Shown one piece after another: positions 47,150-58,656 of a stretch of 64,000 nucleotides of DNA; within the stretch, counting starts at the first letter, position 1; every line of letters starts with the position of its first letter. The DNA comes from Ciona intestinalis. Taxonomy: Eukaryota > Chordata > Ascidiacea > Phlebobranchia > Cionidae. The notes under the pieces are model-generated. The model had not been told where the DNA came from, did no database searches, and saw nothing but the letters and a program-made list of their open reading frames with translations. The position numbers were made by a program, and so were the translations under genes. The stretch lies in the NCBI RefSeq assembly GCF_000224145.3, contig NC_020172.2, positions 6,038,983 to 6,102,982 on the forward strand, read 5' to 3'.

Positions 47150-50100
47150 TTACGACCAAACTCGCATACTCCCATCTGACCCCCCGCTTAACATAAATTG
47201 ACCCCCGATGTCAAAGGTCACGGCTTGCACAGCGTCGTCGTGACCCGCTAGCATTGTGACATCACTCGTACCAACTTCAACCATCTTTATCGTTCCGTCG
47301 TTACTAGCAACGGCCAGGAGGTGGCCTGCAAATGTTTTTAATTAAATTTTGATGAAATTTGAATTAAATCAATGTTGTGTTTTGTACGTTAGGGTAATGG
47401 GCTCACCAATAGAATACCAGGCTGGACACTGCTACCATTGTAGACATTGACACTTAAAGAACATTGCTCCAACCCAGTAGTCACTAATATGTTATAGCAC
47501 CCTGGGTGTTGGGGTAATGGGCCAACTCTGCCCTAAACCCCAGGTCCTTGACAATTACCCCACCCATATAGATTAGGACCCCCTCTTACCTGATGGGTCA
47601 AACGCGACCCTATTAGCGGGGTGAGGTCCCACATCCACGGTGATCATCGGGGCAACATGGCGCACGTCCCAAAACTTGACCGTCCCGTAACTGTCGCACG
47701 ATCCGATGGTATCACCCTGTGTGTGATGGGTAGTGGTGTAGAATTAAATATACAGGTTCTTTATTTAAGCTAAGCTACTACAAGGTAATTTATTAATTAG
47801 GTAAAAAGAGCATCGATAAAGTACTTTAAAGGTTAAATACGTAAAAATCTAAAAAAGTTTAACTAGATAATTATAGGAATCACAATAAAGGAGTGCCGAG
47901 CTTAAACACAGGGGAGGCAGGGATAGTTAGACACACAATCCTGTGAAACAAATCTAACTTATTGTAATGTTTACTGATAAATGTAGTGCAGAAAATTAGA
48001 GGTTGGTCTGCCCACCCCTGCCACCCCAGGTTTTGCCTTGATTAGCTTTACGTAAACCCCTAACTTTTATAAACACAGCTAGTTAGACTACTTTTTCTAT
48101 GAAACCACACTATTAGTTGTGAAACAGTCAACCTACGTCTAGTTACCTTAAGGTTAAATACGGCATTGTTGACGGAGTGAAGATGGCCGTAGAATGTTTG
48201 TGCACAAAGTCCCTGCGTAGGTCAAATAATGTCTAACAGATTTATTGGAACTTGTTGCTTTAAATGAATGAATGAAAGTTACTTTTCAAGTTACCACGTA
48301 TGTAACTTTGTGGGTGATTTTTTTTATGTATAGCTAATAATTTATACGACCCATTAGTGACCACTGGGTTGGAGCAACTGCCGTTTGGTATCTTGCCTAA
48401 GGACATATACACCCCAATGTTCAGATATCACATATATTAAGTAACCATATCAACCACTCACGGTACGAGCATCCCATAATGACAAAGTTTTATCGGCCGA
48501 TGCTGTTAGTAGGGTGTTCGCGAAATGTAGAAACTGAATACTGTTGACAGAATCTGCGTGTCCGCGAAGCGTGGAACGACACCTTTCACTGGAAATGCAA
48601 GGTTTACATGAATAATTGAAATTTATATATTTTTAGAATGTCTGTTTGTTTCTATGTTTTTGTTAAGTATGTAAGTTTATATAAGGTATCTATGTTTGTA
48701 AAAAGTCTCTACAATTTCTATGTTTGTATGTTAATATTCTGTTTGTATTTTTGAAATGATTAAATTTATACGAATTTAGCTTAACCTATGTACAACTTGT
48801 ATTGAGTTGATATAACTTATTCATTTACTTCTTCCATCTTTTTTAATCAATTTATTATTTGATAATTAATCATGAGTTTTACATTATAAATGACAATGAC
48901 TTCTTTAAACAAAGTAAATGAAACATTGCAACCAATTTGGCGATGAACTGTTTCAATTTATAGAAATTCAGTTATACCTTGTACACATTGTATTGAATGA
49001 AACATACCTGTGCACATCCCATATCTTTGATGTATTATCCATGGAACAAGAAGCCAGGAAGTCGCCACACGAGTGCCACGACACCCCCCACACTGCATGG
49101 GTGTGGTCGGGCAAGGTGAGCACGCACGAAGCTTTCGAGAAATCCCAAACTTTGACGCAAGCGTCACCACTAGAGGTCGCTAGCTGCGCTCCACTGGGGG
49201 GCAGTGGTAAGTGTTTGTTAAATATTTTGTAAAAATATTAATCAGGTTTAAAAAAATGTTTGTTAAAATAAATGTTTAAGAAAGAGCTCAAACAATCATA
49301 ACATTGGCACGTGTTCGTTGTTTTATCTGATCACCAATTAGTTTATCTGAGCTTTTTTAAAAGGATTAATTTAACATTTTTAATGTTTGGCTGATAATAT
49401 ATCTCGGCCTATTTTGTGTTTCTACCCAAGTCATGCCTTAAAATACGTCAAACGTCAAACCTAGTGATTTAAAAATATTATAGTTCTAACACTGGCCACT
49501 ATTTATCATCCCAACTTCACCATGCATCACCTTGGGTGGAAATCCGAGTCGGATATCCAGTCTGTGTGTCCCTCCCCCGTCATAATAATATCACCACTAG
49601 GTACCGCCCACATCTTCCACTGGTGGTCGTCAGATGTTGTTACCGCGATCTGTTTACGAGGGTGTAACGAGACACTAGAGGGAACAAGGGAGATGCATTT
49701 TTAGATATTTTAAAAACATATAAAAATTTTTTTTCGAATTTTTAGAAAAAAATAATAAAAACAATAATTAAAAAAAATTAAATCAGATATATAATAATAA
49801 ATTACATTTACCTGCTAATTGCAAGGTCATGACCCCTGATTGACCCCGTTTGCCTGAAACCCCCCGTCCTTGTTAAGTGGGTTGGGGGTCCCTTGGCGTG
49901 GGTTAAATATGGGTTGACCCTCGAGTCTGTGGGGAACTCACTATCCTGTATATATATGGTTAGGGGGTGAACCACACCAGATGTAAGATCCACTTACTTG
50001 AGTGTTCGATGTTTTCGGCTGTTCCCGTTTGTTCTCTACACTCCCCCGAGCTTCGCGCAATGCTGATTGTGTCGGACCACCACGGTTCGCCGATCGTTGC

Positions 50101-52570
50101 GCGCGATACCCCGACACCGGGGGCAGCATAACCTCCTTACCCGTTTCTAAATTCCGCAAAGTAGCTTGTAACCCAGTCACCTTGTGATGTCATAATTAGC
50201 TGATTATTAAGTGACATGGCACATTATGACATAACAGTTTAGTCTCGGGGCATTTATTCAGGTAATAAGGACCCCCTCATACACGCCCCCCCACCCACTT
50301 GCCACACCCACCACACGACCCCAACCCACTTGACACACCCCCACCACACCCCAGCCACACCCACCTGCCCCACAGCGCGATCCCTCTCCAGCTTGGTCAA
50401 CATCTTCTCTTTCATAGCGAGCTCGTATTTATGTTTAAGTTCCCTCAACGTTGGTTCGTATGAATTGTAATGTTTCTTTAACCTGGGAGGACGTTTCTGT
50501 GTTAATGTATTGCAACAAAATTATTATTTATTCAAAACAATAAACAAAAAGATCATATTATTAAAAAAACAGCAAAACAACAGTCGTTAAACACGCTATG
50601 GGATAAAAGGTGCGGAAAGTAAAGTCAGTTAAACTGCGTCACTAATTTATAAAAAAGTTTCTGTGATTAAGAATTGCTTATTTATCAGTTTCTGTGATTA
50701 AGAATTGAAAATATTTATCAATGTATTGTTACAACACAGGGGTCCCTTATGACATCACGGGGTCAGTTATGACATCATAGGGTTACTTATGACATCACAA
50801 ACCTCTTTATATCGGTAATTAGTCGATTCTTTTCCTGCACTGCCCTCTTGTGGTTGATTCGGTGGAAATCTCGTTCTTTCTGCAACTTGACGTGAGTGTC
50901 CTTGGCTTTGCTGTGGGAGTAAGTAAGGGGTGGCTGGCGGTTAATGGGGGTAACAATGGGGGTGGGTTGGGGTTATTTGGGCACATGCGCTAATCTTATA
51001 TAAACACAGGGGAGGCAGGGATAGTTGGACACACAATCCTGTGAAACAAATCTAACTTATCGGTTGTAATGTTCACTGATTAATGCAATGTAGAAAATTC
51101 CGGGGTTGGCCTGCACACCCTGCCACCCCAGGTTTGGTGCCTATTATTAGGGGTAAGATGGGATACTCACCTTGCAGCCGTCATGTATTTCTGTAACTCT
51201 GATTTCAATCTTTTCACCTCGTCCCCTAGTGTCTGGTTCCTGTGTATGCATTATAGTGTTATGACATCATCAATATTATGACATCATCACATTATGACAT
51301 CACACCTGCAATAAGCATCCGGCACGACCCCAATATCCTCGTTGCCGAGCAACCCCTTCTGTTGCATCTCGTACCTGTGATGTCATAAACAACAATTATA
51401 AAACTTTTCGACAAAACAAAAAACCCTGTGAATTATTTTTGACAGAATGCAACTGTTGTTTTGCTACTTATTTCCTTCTCTTTGTTGTTTCATTAATTTT
51501 ATCTTCGCTATCGTATTCGAAATTTATGTTACGAAATTTATGTATGTTATTATTTACAGCTGATGCAAACATTAAACATCCCAACCAACCATTCTGTTTG
51601 GAAACTTTGAAGCGTTCTCTTCATTCCCATTCGAAGCAAAAAGTTTCGGACGAAATCATCGATCACTTCGGGGCGGTGGATCAACGAGGCCACTGGAGGG
51701 CCCTCTACGCGGATCTGTGATGTCATAATGGTTTGGTAAGTATTATTCAAAGATGTAACACGGATGTTCATACACCTAATGCCCGCTTACGAGTTACCAT
51801 GTTTGTAACTTTGTGGGTGATTTTTCAAAAAACTCACGGCAGCTTTTTCATCTTGTTTTGATTCCTCGATTGAAAGAATCGTTTTATCAAAGCCATCAAG
51901 ATGATCAGTAGAGCCAACGCTCAGGTCGTCCACAGGGACCTGGGACCAAATACTGGGGTTAGGAAATACATTGAAAAAAGTAAGGTTTAATGCGGGCTAT
52001 TTAATCAAACTCAATATTTTTTAAATGTTCAGTTTTTAGCTACGTTAAAACTTAAAAAAACTATAATAACATTGACACAGATTTGGTTCGATATTAAGTT
52101 GTTTAGCCAGCATAACAAAATGTTGTGAAATCGGTTCTGCTGTGCAAACCTACAGAGTTGTAAATTTAAAAACCACAACTTTCAACAAACCTCTTCATAT
52201 TGATATTCATCATCAGAATCCCCAAGAACGGAAACTTCTGTAAAAAATAACATTATTGTAATCGATTAGTGTGTGTGTTAGGATTTGACAGTGAGCATGA
52301 GGTGTATGAAGCCACCATGTATGGTGTGCAACACCCGTGTTACAACTCAACAGCAAGCATGAGGTGTATGAAGCCACCATGTATGGTATGCAACACCCGT
52401 GTACTAAACCCCTTGGTTTCCCATCCAGAGTATAAACATGTTATAATTTAGGAGTAAAGTAACATATTTTCTACACACAGTGACACAGACTACCATAATA
52501 TATTTATTACAACAACAACAATTAATTTACTTTCAAGAAAAAACGGTCCATCTTCAGCTTCTGACGTCAT
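47150..52570 (-). CDS. SPAG16: Sperm-associated antigen 16 (PF20), axonemal central-pair WD40 protein
   Basis: Sixteen exons in phase, 610 residues: 52531-52570, 52191-52237, 51838-51939, 51578-51714, 51306-51374, 51171-51239, 50803-50910, 50365-50482, 49998-50180, 49812-49945, 49531-49674, 49008-49193, 48462-48588, 48147-48212, 47590-47716, 47150-47325. The start is MTSEAEDGPFFLE. A LisH-like FVRNFLLRMGMKRTLQSF is followed by a coiled coil (KLQKERDFHRINHKRAVQEK) and the conserved FPTDSRVNP ... LTRTGGFR link. Seven WD40 blades follow, including ITMTGEGHTDW-like text, LATSSGDACVKVWDF, FLASCSMDNTSKIWDV, LLTASADKTLSLWD and GGSDGSMRVWS at the stop. The protein bridges central-pair microtubules in motile cilia and sperm flagella. 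The donor at 51578 is inferred from phase alone. An X-box-like site lies 84 bp upstream of the ATG. Confidence 0.95.
47904..48034 (-). mobile_element. MITE-like element, family B, in SPAG16 intron
   Basis: Minus-strand copy from aaacacaggggaggcaggga to tgccaccccaggttttgcct. Confidence 0.8.
48285..48425 (-). mobile_element. SINE body with partial tail in SPAG16 intron
   Basis: Minus-strand: ttaccacgtatgtaactttg, then cccattagtgaccactgggt and cttgcctaaggacatataca. Confidence 0.65.
50998..51147 (-). mobile_element. MITE-like element, family B, in SPAG16 intron
   Basis: Minus-strand copy from ataaacacaggggaggcagg to ccccaggtttggtgcctatt. Confidence 0.85.
52280..52412 (+). repeat. Two ~62-bp tandem units related to the SINE tail
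   Basis: The unit gagcatgaggtgtatgaagc, then caccatgtatggt and gcaacacccgtgt, occurs twice, differing at a few bases. It resembles the SINE tail with an internal change, and lies in SPAG16 intron 1. Confidence 0.6.
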
Positions 52571-52653
52571 AATTAACTTTATTCTTTGTAAAATTCCAGA
52601 ATTCACGTCACAACAGAAACAAAACAAACGAAGCGTTTCTTCTGTTGCGTCAC

Positions 52654-52668
52654 GTTGCCATGGACAAC
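52654..52668 (-). promoter_or_regulatory. RFX X-box-like site upstream of SPAG16
   Basis: On the gene's strand this reads GTTGTCCATGGCAAC, an almost perfect X-box (GTNRCC..RGYAAC type), 84 bp upstream of the start codon. RFX factors drive motile-cilium genes through such sites, usually 50-150 bp from the start. Confidence 0.65.
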
Positions 52669-53097
52669 TAGACAACCGCATGGTGGAGCTCTTTAGGATA
52701 TTTGGGGACAAGTGGATGGACCCAGAAACAAAGTCAGTCAAGTTCTTGTTTTAAAATCTATAATTTGATTTAAGATCAGGTTTTCTAATTTATAAAACTC
52801 CTAAAACGAGTCTTACTTTGCGAATTAAGCGATTTTAAGCCCTTAAAATATTTCTAAAGCGCGTTATTTGTGAGTTTCTGTCATCTGCACTATGACGTAA
52901 TAATAGTTCGAGAACTCGTTTATTGTATAAAACAAAACGTGATTGCTACGCAAGAAATTTCTGTCCAATAAAAATACAACGTTCTGTCACGTGGTCAGAA
53001 TGCAAGAAAATATTTCAGTTCTGGTATTTTTGCATAATCCGTATTATTACGTCATAATCAGGTGCGTTTCACACGTCACAATGCTATATTGTAGAGG

Positions 53098-56000
53098 TCA
53101 TTGTACGTCACAGTAAGTTAGATAATCCGTTAGTGGTCGCGGCAGGGGAAGTATCTCAAAGGTACGCTGCTCTCTTACAGCTTTAGTGCCCAGTAGGTGG
53201 CGTATTTTTAACCGGCACAAATGTAGGAGCGAACGTGGGGTTTCTGGGGATTAAACAATAGTTATTATGGACGTAATAATGGATGAATGTAACTTATTTA
53301 TGGCGGGGCAACGACAGTTGTTATAACATGGGTGTTCTGTTTCATACACCTCGTGCCCGCGCTCACAAGTTACTACGTATGTAACTTATATTATACAAAT
53401 TTACCACGTCGTCGGATGACGTCACCGTTCATGACGTCATCACCCCCCACTTACCGGTCAGCTGTTGTATCTCGTCCCATTCATCTCCGTCCCTCACGAC
53501 CCCCATAATACGATCACATAGTTTCAACGATCCAGTAAATTGCAATAAATACCTAACAGCGTCTCCGCACCAACCAACGTTGTGCGACTCAGTCAGGTAA
53601 AAACAAAACTAAACAAAAGAAAATGTGAAATGGTTTAAAAATGTTAATTTTAATATACCAGCGTTTCGTCTGCCGTTTGGCAAGACTTATTGGCATATAA
53701 ACAATATATGTTTAATACGGTCCCTCATGGACACTTGTAAAACTTAGATTTGTAAACTTTGCCTGGTGGCAACTGCAGCTAAAATGCCAATTATTTCGTC
53801 ATTATTACGTTGCGTAACGACTGTGACGTCATAAACGCTATACTCACCGATTTCCTTTGTTCGTTTTCTTCGAATCGCGAATGATCGCGGTTACCTATGT
53901 GACAGGAAAGACACTTTGTGACGTCACAACCCGACACGAGAATTTGTTTCAGCATCCTGGATTCAACATTCGTTTTAACAATAAGTTTAAGTTAAAAAGC
54001 GCACACGTGGGATCACTGAGTCGCCGCGGCATAAAATATAAATCATAGGAAATATTTGCGGGGCGATTGTGGACGAATAAAGAACAAAATGAAATTGTAA
54101 GGATTTTAGCGCCAGCAGATCAGGGTCAGATCCGCATAATTATAACACAGTTGCGTAGTCATATCGATAACATATGAAACACCACTATGCCTGTAATCTC
54201 GAAGCGCAAAAGCGACGGTGGCGGGAAAAGTGGCGCCATCTTCATTAAAGCAAGCGTTGACGTCAGCACCATACGTCATCAGGAGGTCGGCCATGTTGTA
54301 TTGGCTGTGGCTCACCGCTACTAATAGTGGCTGTGAAGAAAGGGGGGGGGGGGGGGGGGTTGTTATAACGTGGCTGTTGCACACTTACAAGATACCACGA
54401 ATGTTACTCTCTGGATTATTTTTTTTATATGGCTGACAATTTCGATAACCTATTAGTGACCACTGGGTTGGAACAATAACCCTTAAGTGTCTTTTAATGT
54501 CCAATAAAGTAAACATTCGCACACAATGGTAATACCTTCACATAATCAAGTTCGGTCTCGGCTCCAGCTTCCAGAAGGATTTCGGTCGCTTCCTCCGAAT
54601 CGTTGTACACAGCGAAGAACAATGCCGTTTGTCGTCGGTCTCTGTGACGTCATACATTTGATTATTACGTCAAAACCCAATCATGGTATAAACAGACACC
54701 GGTATTATAACGACTGTCGTTACCTGTAGGTTATTTTGTCTCGGGTCAGTTTAACGTTGACGTCATATCCGTCTTTGATAAGCATTTCTAAGATTTCTAT
54801 GTTGTCTCCTTTAGCAGCTGAATGCACCGGACTCATCCCGCACTCTTGCGCCAACGTGCGGTCGGTGACCGGGAGTAATCTTTCCACGATCCTGTAAAGG
54901 GTGTCCTGGCTCACTTAATGGCATGAATCATTGGGTAAACAGGTAAAAGAAACATTAGTAATATAGTGCGGCTGCTAAACCCAACATACAGTGAACTGAT
55001 AACATCAATTTTATTTATCTTCTCGAGTAGCATATCAGCACGCGAGATTATGAGCAGCATTCATTCTTCCATTAAAGAGCATTAGTTTAGCTGTTGAACC
55101 CAGCATGCAGTTAACGTAAGTTAAGGGTTACTAGAGGTGAATAAAAGGTTACTATAGGTCAACTTACTCAATATATCCTTTATGTGCGGCAATATGCAGC
55201 GGATACAATCCTTCACAGTTGACTAAATGTGGATCCGCCCCATGACGTAACAACCTGATGACGCAATCAACATGACCTTCCTTACAGGCCTCGTATAAGG
55301 GTGAAGCCGATTTACTTTTAGCGCACAGGTTAGGATCGCCACCTAGCGGATAGATAAATTATGTTTTGTTGTTGTTGCTACTGGGATAGTTTGGTGTAAA
55401 AGTAAATTGCTCTTCTGGTACGGAAACTTCAGTAACTAGTCATCACAAAATATTAGACATCTCTGGTAAAATACATAACTTGTATTAAAACAAGCTTACG
55501 TTTGCCACCCAGTGAAGCATTATCAGGGATATGGCAGATGGAATGTTGGTATAATAGAATTAACGGTTTTTATCAAAAGCGCTTTTCCATATACATAAAC
55601 TAATACAACGTCACGTTATAGAAATCATATATACCCGCTATAAGTAACATCTCAAGGCAGATACTTCTACCACATGCGGCGCTAGTGAACACGGGGCTGA
55701 TCCCGAACCCGTCTCTCGTGTTAGGGTTTCCCCCTTTTGCGAGAAGTAATTCAAGTACTTGGGTGTGGCCCTGTCGGTTAAATGTAACTTATTTATTCAA
55801 GCATGGCGGGGCAACGACAGTCGTTATAACACGGGTGTTCTGTTTTATACACCTTGTCCGCTTACGAGTTACCACGTATGTAACTTTGTTGGTGATTGTT
55901 TTTATGTATGGCTGATAATTTGTACAACCCATTAGTGACCACTGGGTTGGAGCAATTGCCGTTAAGTGTCTTGCCCAAGGACACATATGGGTTGTATAAG

Positions 56001-57419
56001 TTCCACTTACTCTATAAACAGCTTCGTGCAACGCCGTCCATCCACGGTTCAATGATTTGTTCACGTCAGCGCCACCTTTAATGAGACACAGCGCCATCTC
56101 GCGGTTGTCATTATCCACAGCAGCCACCAGTGGTGTCTCTAGAGTGTTCCGCCCAATGTTAGGATCCGCCTTCGTATTATTAAGTCATTGATGCAGCAAT
56201 ATTTACAGAATTATACACCCGCATTCTCATAGCACTCCACATTCACCCACCTCATACTCAATAAGTTTCTTCGCCGCTCTGACCTTTGAGTGGATTGCAG
56301 CTAAGTAAAGGGGAGTTTCCCCGTTTGTGTTGGTAGAATTCACGAGATCGGGAAATGCCCTGAATACGTCATTATTATATGACGTAATATAACATCAATA
56401 AAATCAATCACCCTTAAAGTTAGTTACATATCCGCATAAACAAGTTACATTCACACGCCCACTAACTTGAGCAAAGCTTCCAAACAATAATCGTGACCTT
56501 TTCGCACGGCTGCGTGTAGAGGTGACGTCACACGCCCCCATGACGTCACAAGGCATTGTATATATTCTTTGTTACGTACCAATAACGCGTTCTTCACTTC
56601 GCAACAATCGGTTTTCAGCGTCGGTCGCGGCCTGCGTAATATCCGGGTAATTATATACGTCATGCATACGTCATATGATATGACGTCATCCTACTTACGG
56701 GGAACCCCCTCCAATAGACATCGACCTACGTAACATCGATTGTGGTGACGTATCAGTGTACGTGTATGACGTACTCGGTGACGCAACCTACGTATTTGTG
56801 ACGTCACAACAGAATAATGATGTGATTATTACGTCATATTTACCCCTATTGTGTTGGACCTCGTGTACGCGGTCGAGCGACTGCTGCGTGTTTGATCTTT
56901 ACCGCCACCACGCGAAGACTCATCTTCACTAGCGCCATCTTCCGACTCATCACTTATGCCACCTAGCGATTCCTCCAAACTTTGCAGAAGAGCCAACCTG
57001 AATGAATGGGTGTGTCATATTTATTCTTCCTTGGTGGGGCAGCGACAGTCATTACAACACGGGTGTTTATTTCATACACCTCTTGTCCACTTACAAGTTA
57101 CCACGTATGCAACTTATTTATCCTCACATGGCAGGGCAACGACAGTCGTTATAACACGGGTGTTCTGTTTCATACACCTCGTGCACGCTTACAAGTTACC
57201 ACATATGTAACTTATTTACCCTCGCGTGGCGGGGCAACAACAGTCGTTATAACACGGGTGTTCTGTTTTATACACCTCGTGCTCGCTTACGAGTTACCAT
57301 GTATGTTACTTTGTGAGAGATTGTTTTTTATTGATTTTCATATTTTTTCTTATAAACAACCTCAATTGTCTTTCTTCCTCTTGTATTGTTATTGGAAACA
57401 ATCGAATATTGTCGTCCAT
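53098..57419 (-). CDS. Ankyrin-repeat and SOCS-box protein, ASB2/14/15 group
   Basis: Thirteen exons in phase, 573 residues: 57361-57419, 56860-56997, 56455-56631, 56251-56359, 56011-56169, 55635-55770, 55168-55342, 54724-54891, 54536-54641, 54183-54330, 53848-53894, 53455-53608, 53098-53243. The N-terminus has a ubiquitin-interacting-like helix (EEERQLRLALLQSLEESL) and an acidic-Ser stretch. About ten ankyrin repeats follow (VTSPLHAAVRKGHDYCLEAL, NGETPLYLAA, NRGWTALHEAVYR, SPVHSAAKGDNIEILEML, RRQTALFFAVYNDSEEATEI). The C-terminus is a SOCS box (PRSLLHLCRLKIRHLLG, then LPLPRPLTDYLTY). ASB proteins recruit Elongin B/C and Cullin 5 to ubiquitylate targets; ASB2-type members act in muscle and blood cells. 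The exon-2 donor at 56860 was chosen for phase (a better-looking GT lies at 56843). Introns hold SINEs. It is head to head with DNAH6. Confidence 0.88.
53285..53395 (-). mobile_element. SINE tail unit in ASB intron
   Basis: One unit: tggcggggcaacgacagttg, ggtgttctgtttcatacacc and agttactacgtatgtaactt. Confidence 0.65.
54355..54540 (-). mobile_element. SINE with tail in ASB intron
   Basis: The tail side (aagataccacgaatgttact) and the body (acctattagtgaccactggg) are in minus orientation. It is preceded by a poly-G run at 54342-54359. Confidence 0.6.
55785..55990 (-). mobile_element. SINE with one tail unit in ASB intron
   Basis: Tail (atggcggggcaacgacagtc, ggtgttctgttttatacacc) then body (cccattagtgaccactgggt, gtgtcttgcccaaggacaca). 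Confidence 0.75.
57015..57330 (-). repeat. Three tandem SINE-tail units
   Basis: Three ~97-bp units in a row, each with gggcarcgacagtc-like, gggtgttctgttt and acaagttaccacgtatg-like blocks, in ASB intron 1. Chance open frames span them. Confidence 0.8.
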
Positions 57420-57510
57420 TGTTACAAACAATCAGTTAAACAATGTAAATCGAGAACTTATAAATCAGGTTTTCGCTGAACAAAAAAGTGTTAAAACAAC
57501 AAACAAAGAA

Positions 57511-57640
57511 ATATTTACGCTGAACTACGCTGAACTACGCTGAACTACGCTGAACTACGCTGAACTACGCTGAACTACGCTGAACTACGCTGAACTACGC
57601 TGATCTACGCTGGCCTACGTTGATCTGCGCTGTACAAGGC
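57511..57640. repeat. 10-bp minisatellite upstream of the ASB gene
   Basis: Eight exact copies of tgaactacgc (57521-57600) are followed by about four degenerate copies (tgatctacgc, tggcctacgt, tgatctgcgc, tgtacaaggc). On the gene's strand it lies about 100-220 bp upstream of the ATG. Confidence 0.95.
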
Positions 57641-57774
57641 TGGGTAGATATTTCTTTGTTTGTTCTTTTTATACGACTCGTGTCTCTACGCAAATTTTTC
57701 TTTCAATTACATCTTAATCTGTTTTAATTCATTTTAAATATTTGCAACCCACTGTGAGTTGTTTCTTACAAGCT

Positions 57775-57995
57775 TTAACAGCCACGTTTTTAACCAAACG
57801 CTTTTTCATTTATTTTTTCCGTAGCGTGTTTTAACGATTGTCTTTCCGTTCCCTCCCTATGTTAATTAATACGATAATTGTCATTGTAATCGAAGAAATA
57901 AGTTCTGTTGTCAAGGTCAGATTAATTAAAACAACGAAGTGAAGGGAATTAGCTGCAAAACGACAATCGTTAAAATAAGCTACGAATAAAAATAA
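57775..57995. repeat. Family-C repeats, two copies in opposite orientation
   Basis: A plus-strand piece (aacagccacgtttttaacca, cgtagcgtgttttaacgatt) meets a minus-strand piece (tcagattaattaaaacaacg, gctgcaaaacgacaatcgtt). Confidence 0.6.
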
Positions 57996-58540
57996 AATCA
58001 TGGCTATAAACGTAATCTGCACTAAACTTTTGCAAGCCTCAAATTGCTTTAACTAAAATTCTCGTCATCGCTTTATATATTCCAACTTTCGCTGATTTTC
58101 GTTTCCTTTGTTACGAACTGTCTTCCAGATCTAAACACAGAGCATGTTATGACGTAACAATGCCAAAGTGAGAGGTCGTCTTTGTTTCGTCACTGTTGCA
58201 TTATCACGTGATAATTAGTAAGCGACAGAAATAGAACGCGATACCTCCGTGTGTTGGTAAACATGGTATCTAAGATGTTAATTGTGACGAGAAATAATAA
58301 TTGTGACGAAACACAGACGATTGACCCGTATCATCAAATTCCAAAACACGACGATTAAAAAAATCTTTCTAATTTTGGTAAAAAACATAAAAACGAAATA
58401 AAAAAGCAACATTTTACAAAATCTGCCATTTTAATGTCCAATAAAATTTTAGTTTTTAATTTGCATAACTTTTAGCAGGTGTAGTAATCATAGAAATCGA
58501 ATTTTGTAAATTTTGTTCCATCCGCATGGTGGTGTAGTTG

Positions 58541-58554
58541 GTAACCATGGAAAC
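58541..58554 (+). promoter_or_regulatory. RFX X-box-like site upstream of DNAH6
   Basis: GTAACCATGGAAAC lies 102-115 bp upstream of the DNAH6 start codon, which fits the usual place of X-boxes in motile-cilium genes. Confidence 0.6.
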
Positions 58555-58656
58555 AAGTAATCGGAAATTTTGTTTCAACTTTTATTAAGTTTGTGTTAAA
58601 GTTACAGCAGTTAAAGTTAATGAATATTTGATTAATTAATTGTTTATTGTTTCGCG

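Larger units (their letters stand above)
57420..58656. promoter_or_regulatory. Divergent promoter region, ASB gene / DNAH6
   Basis: The two start codons are 1.24 kb apart and point away from each other. The region holds a 10-bp minisatellite next to the ASB start (57511-57640), a family-C repeat (57775-57995) and an X-box-like site near DNAH6 (58541-58554). Confidence 0.6.

Noticed and set aside
56699-56725. 27-bp mini-exon (VDVYWRGFP) in the ASB gene
   Set aside because: It has plausible splice sites, but including it breaks the phase into the next exon; the 56860 donor joined directly to 56631 keeps the frame.
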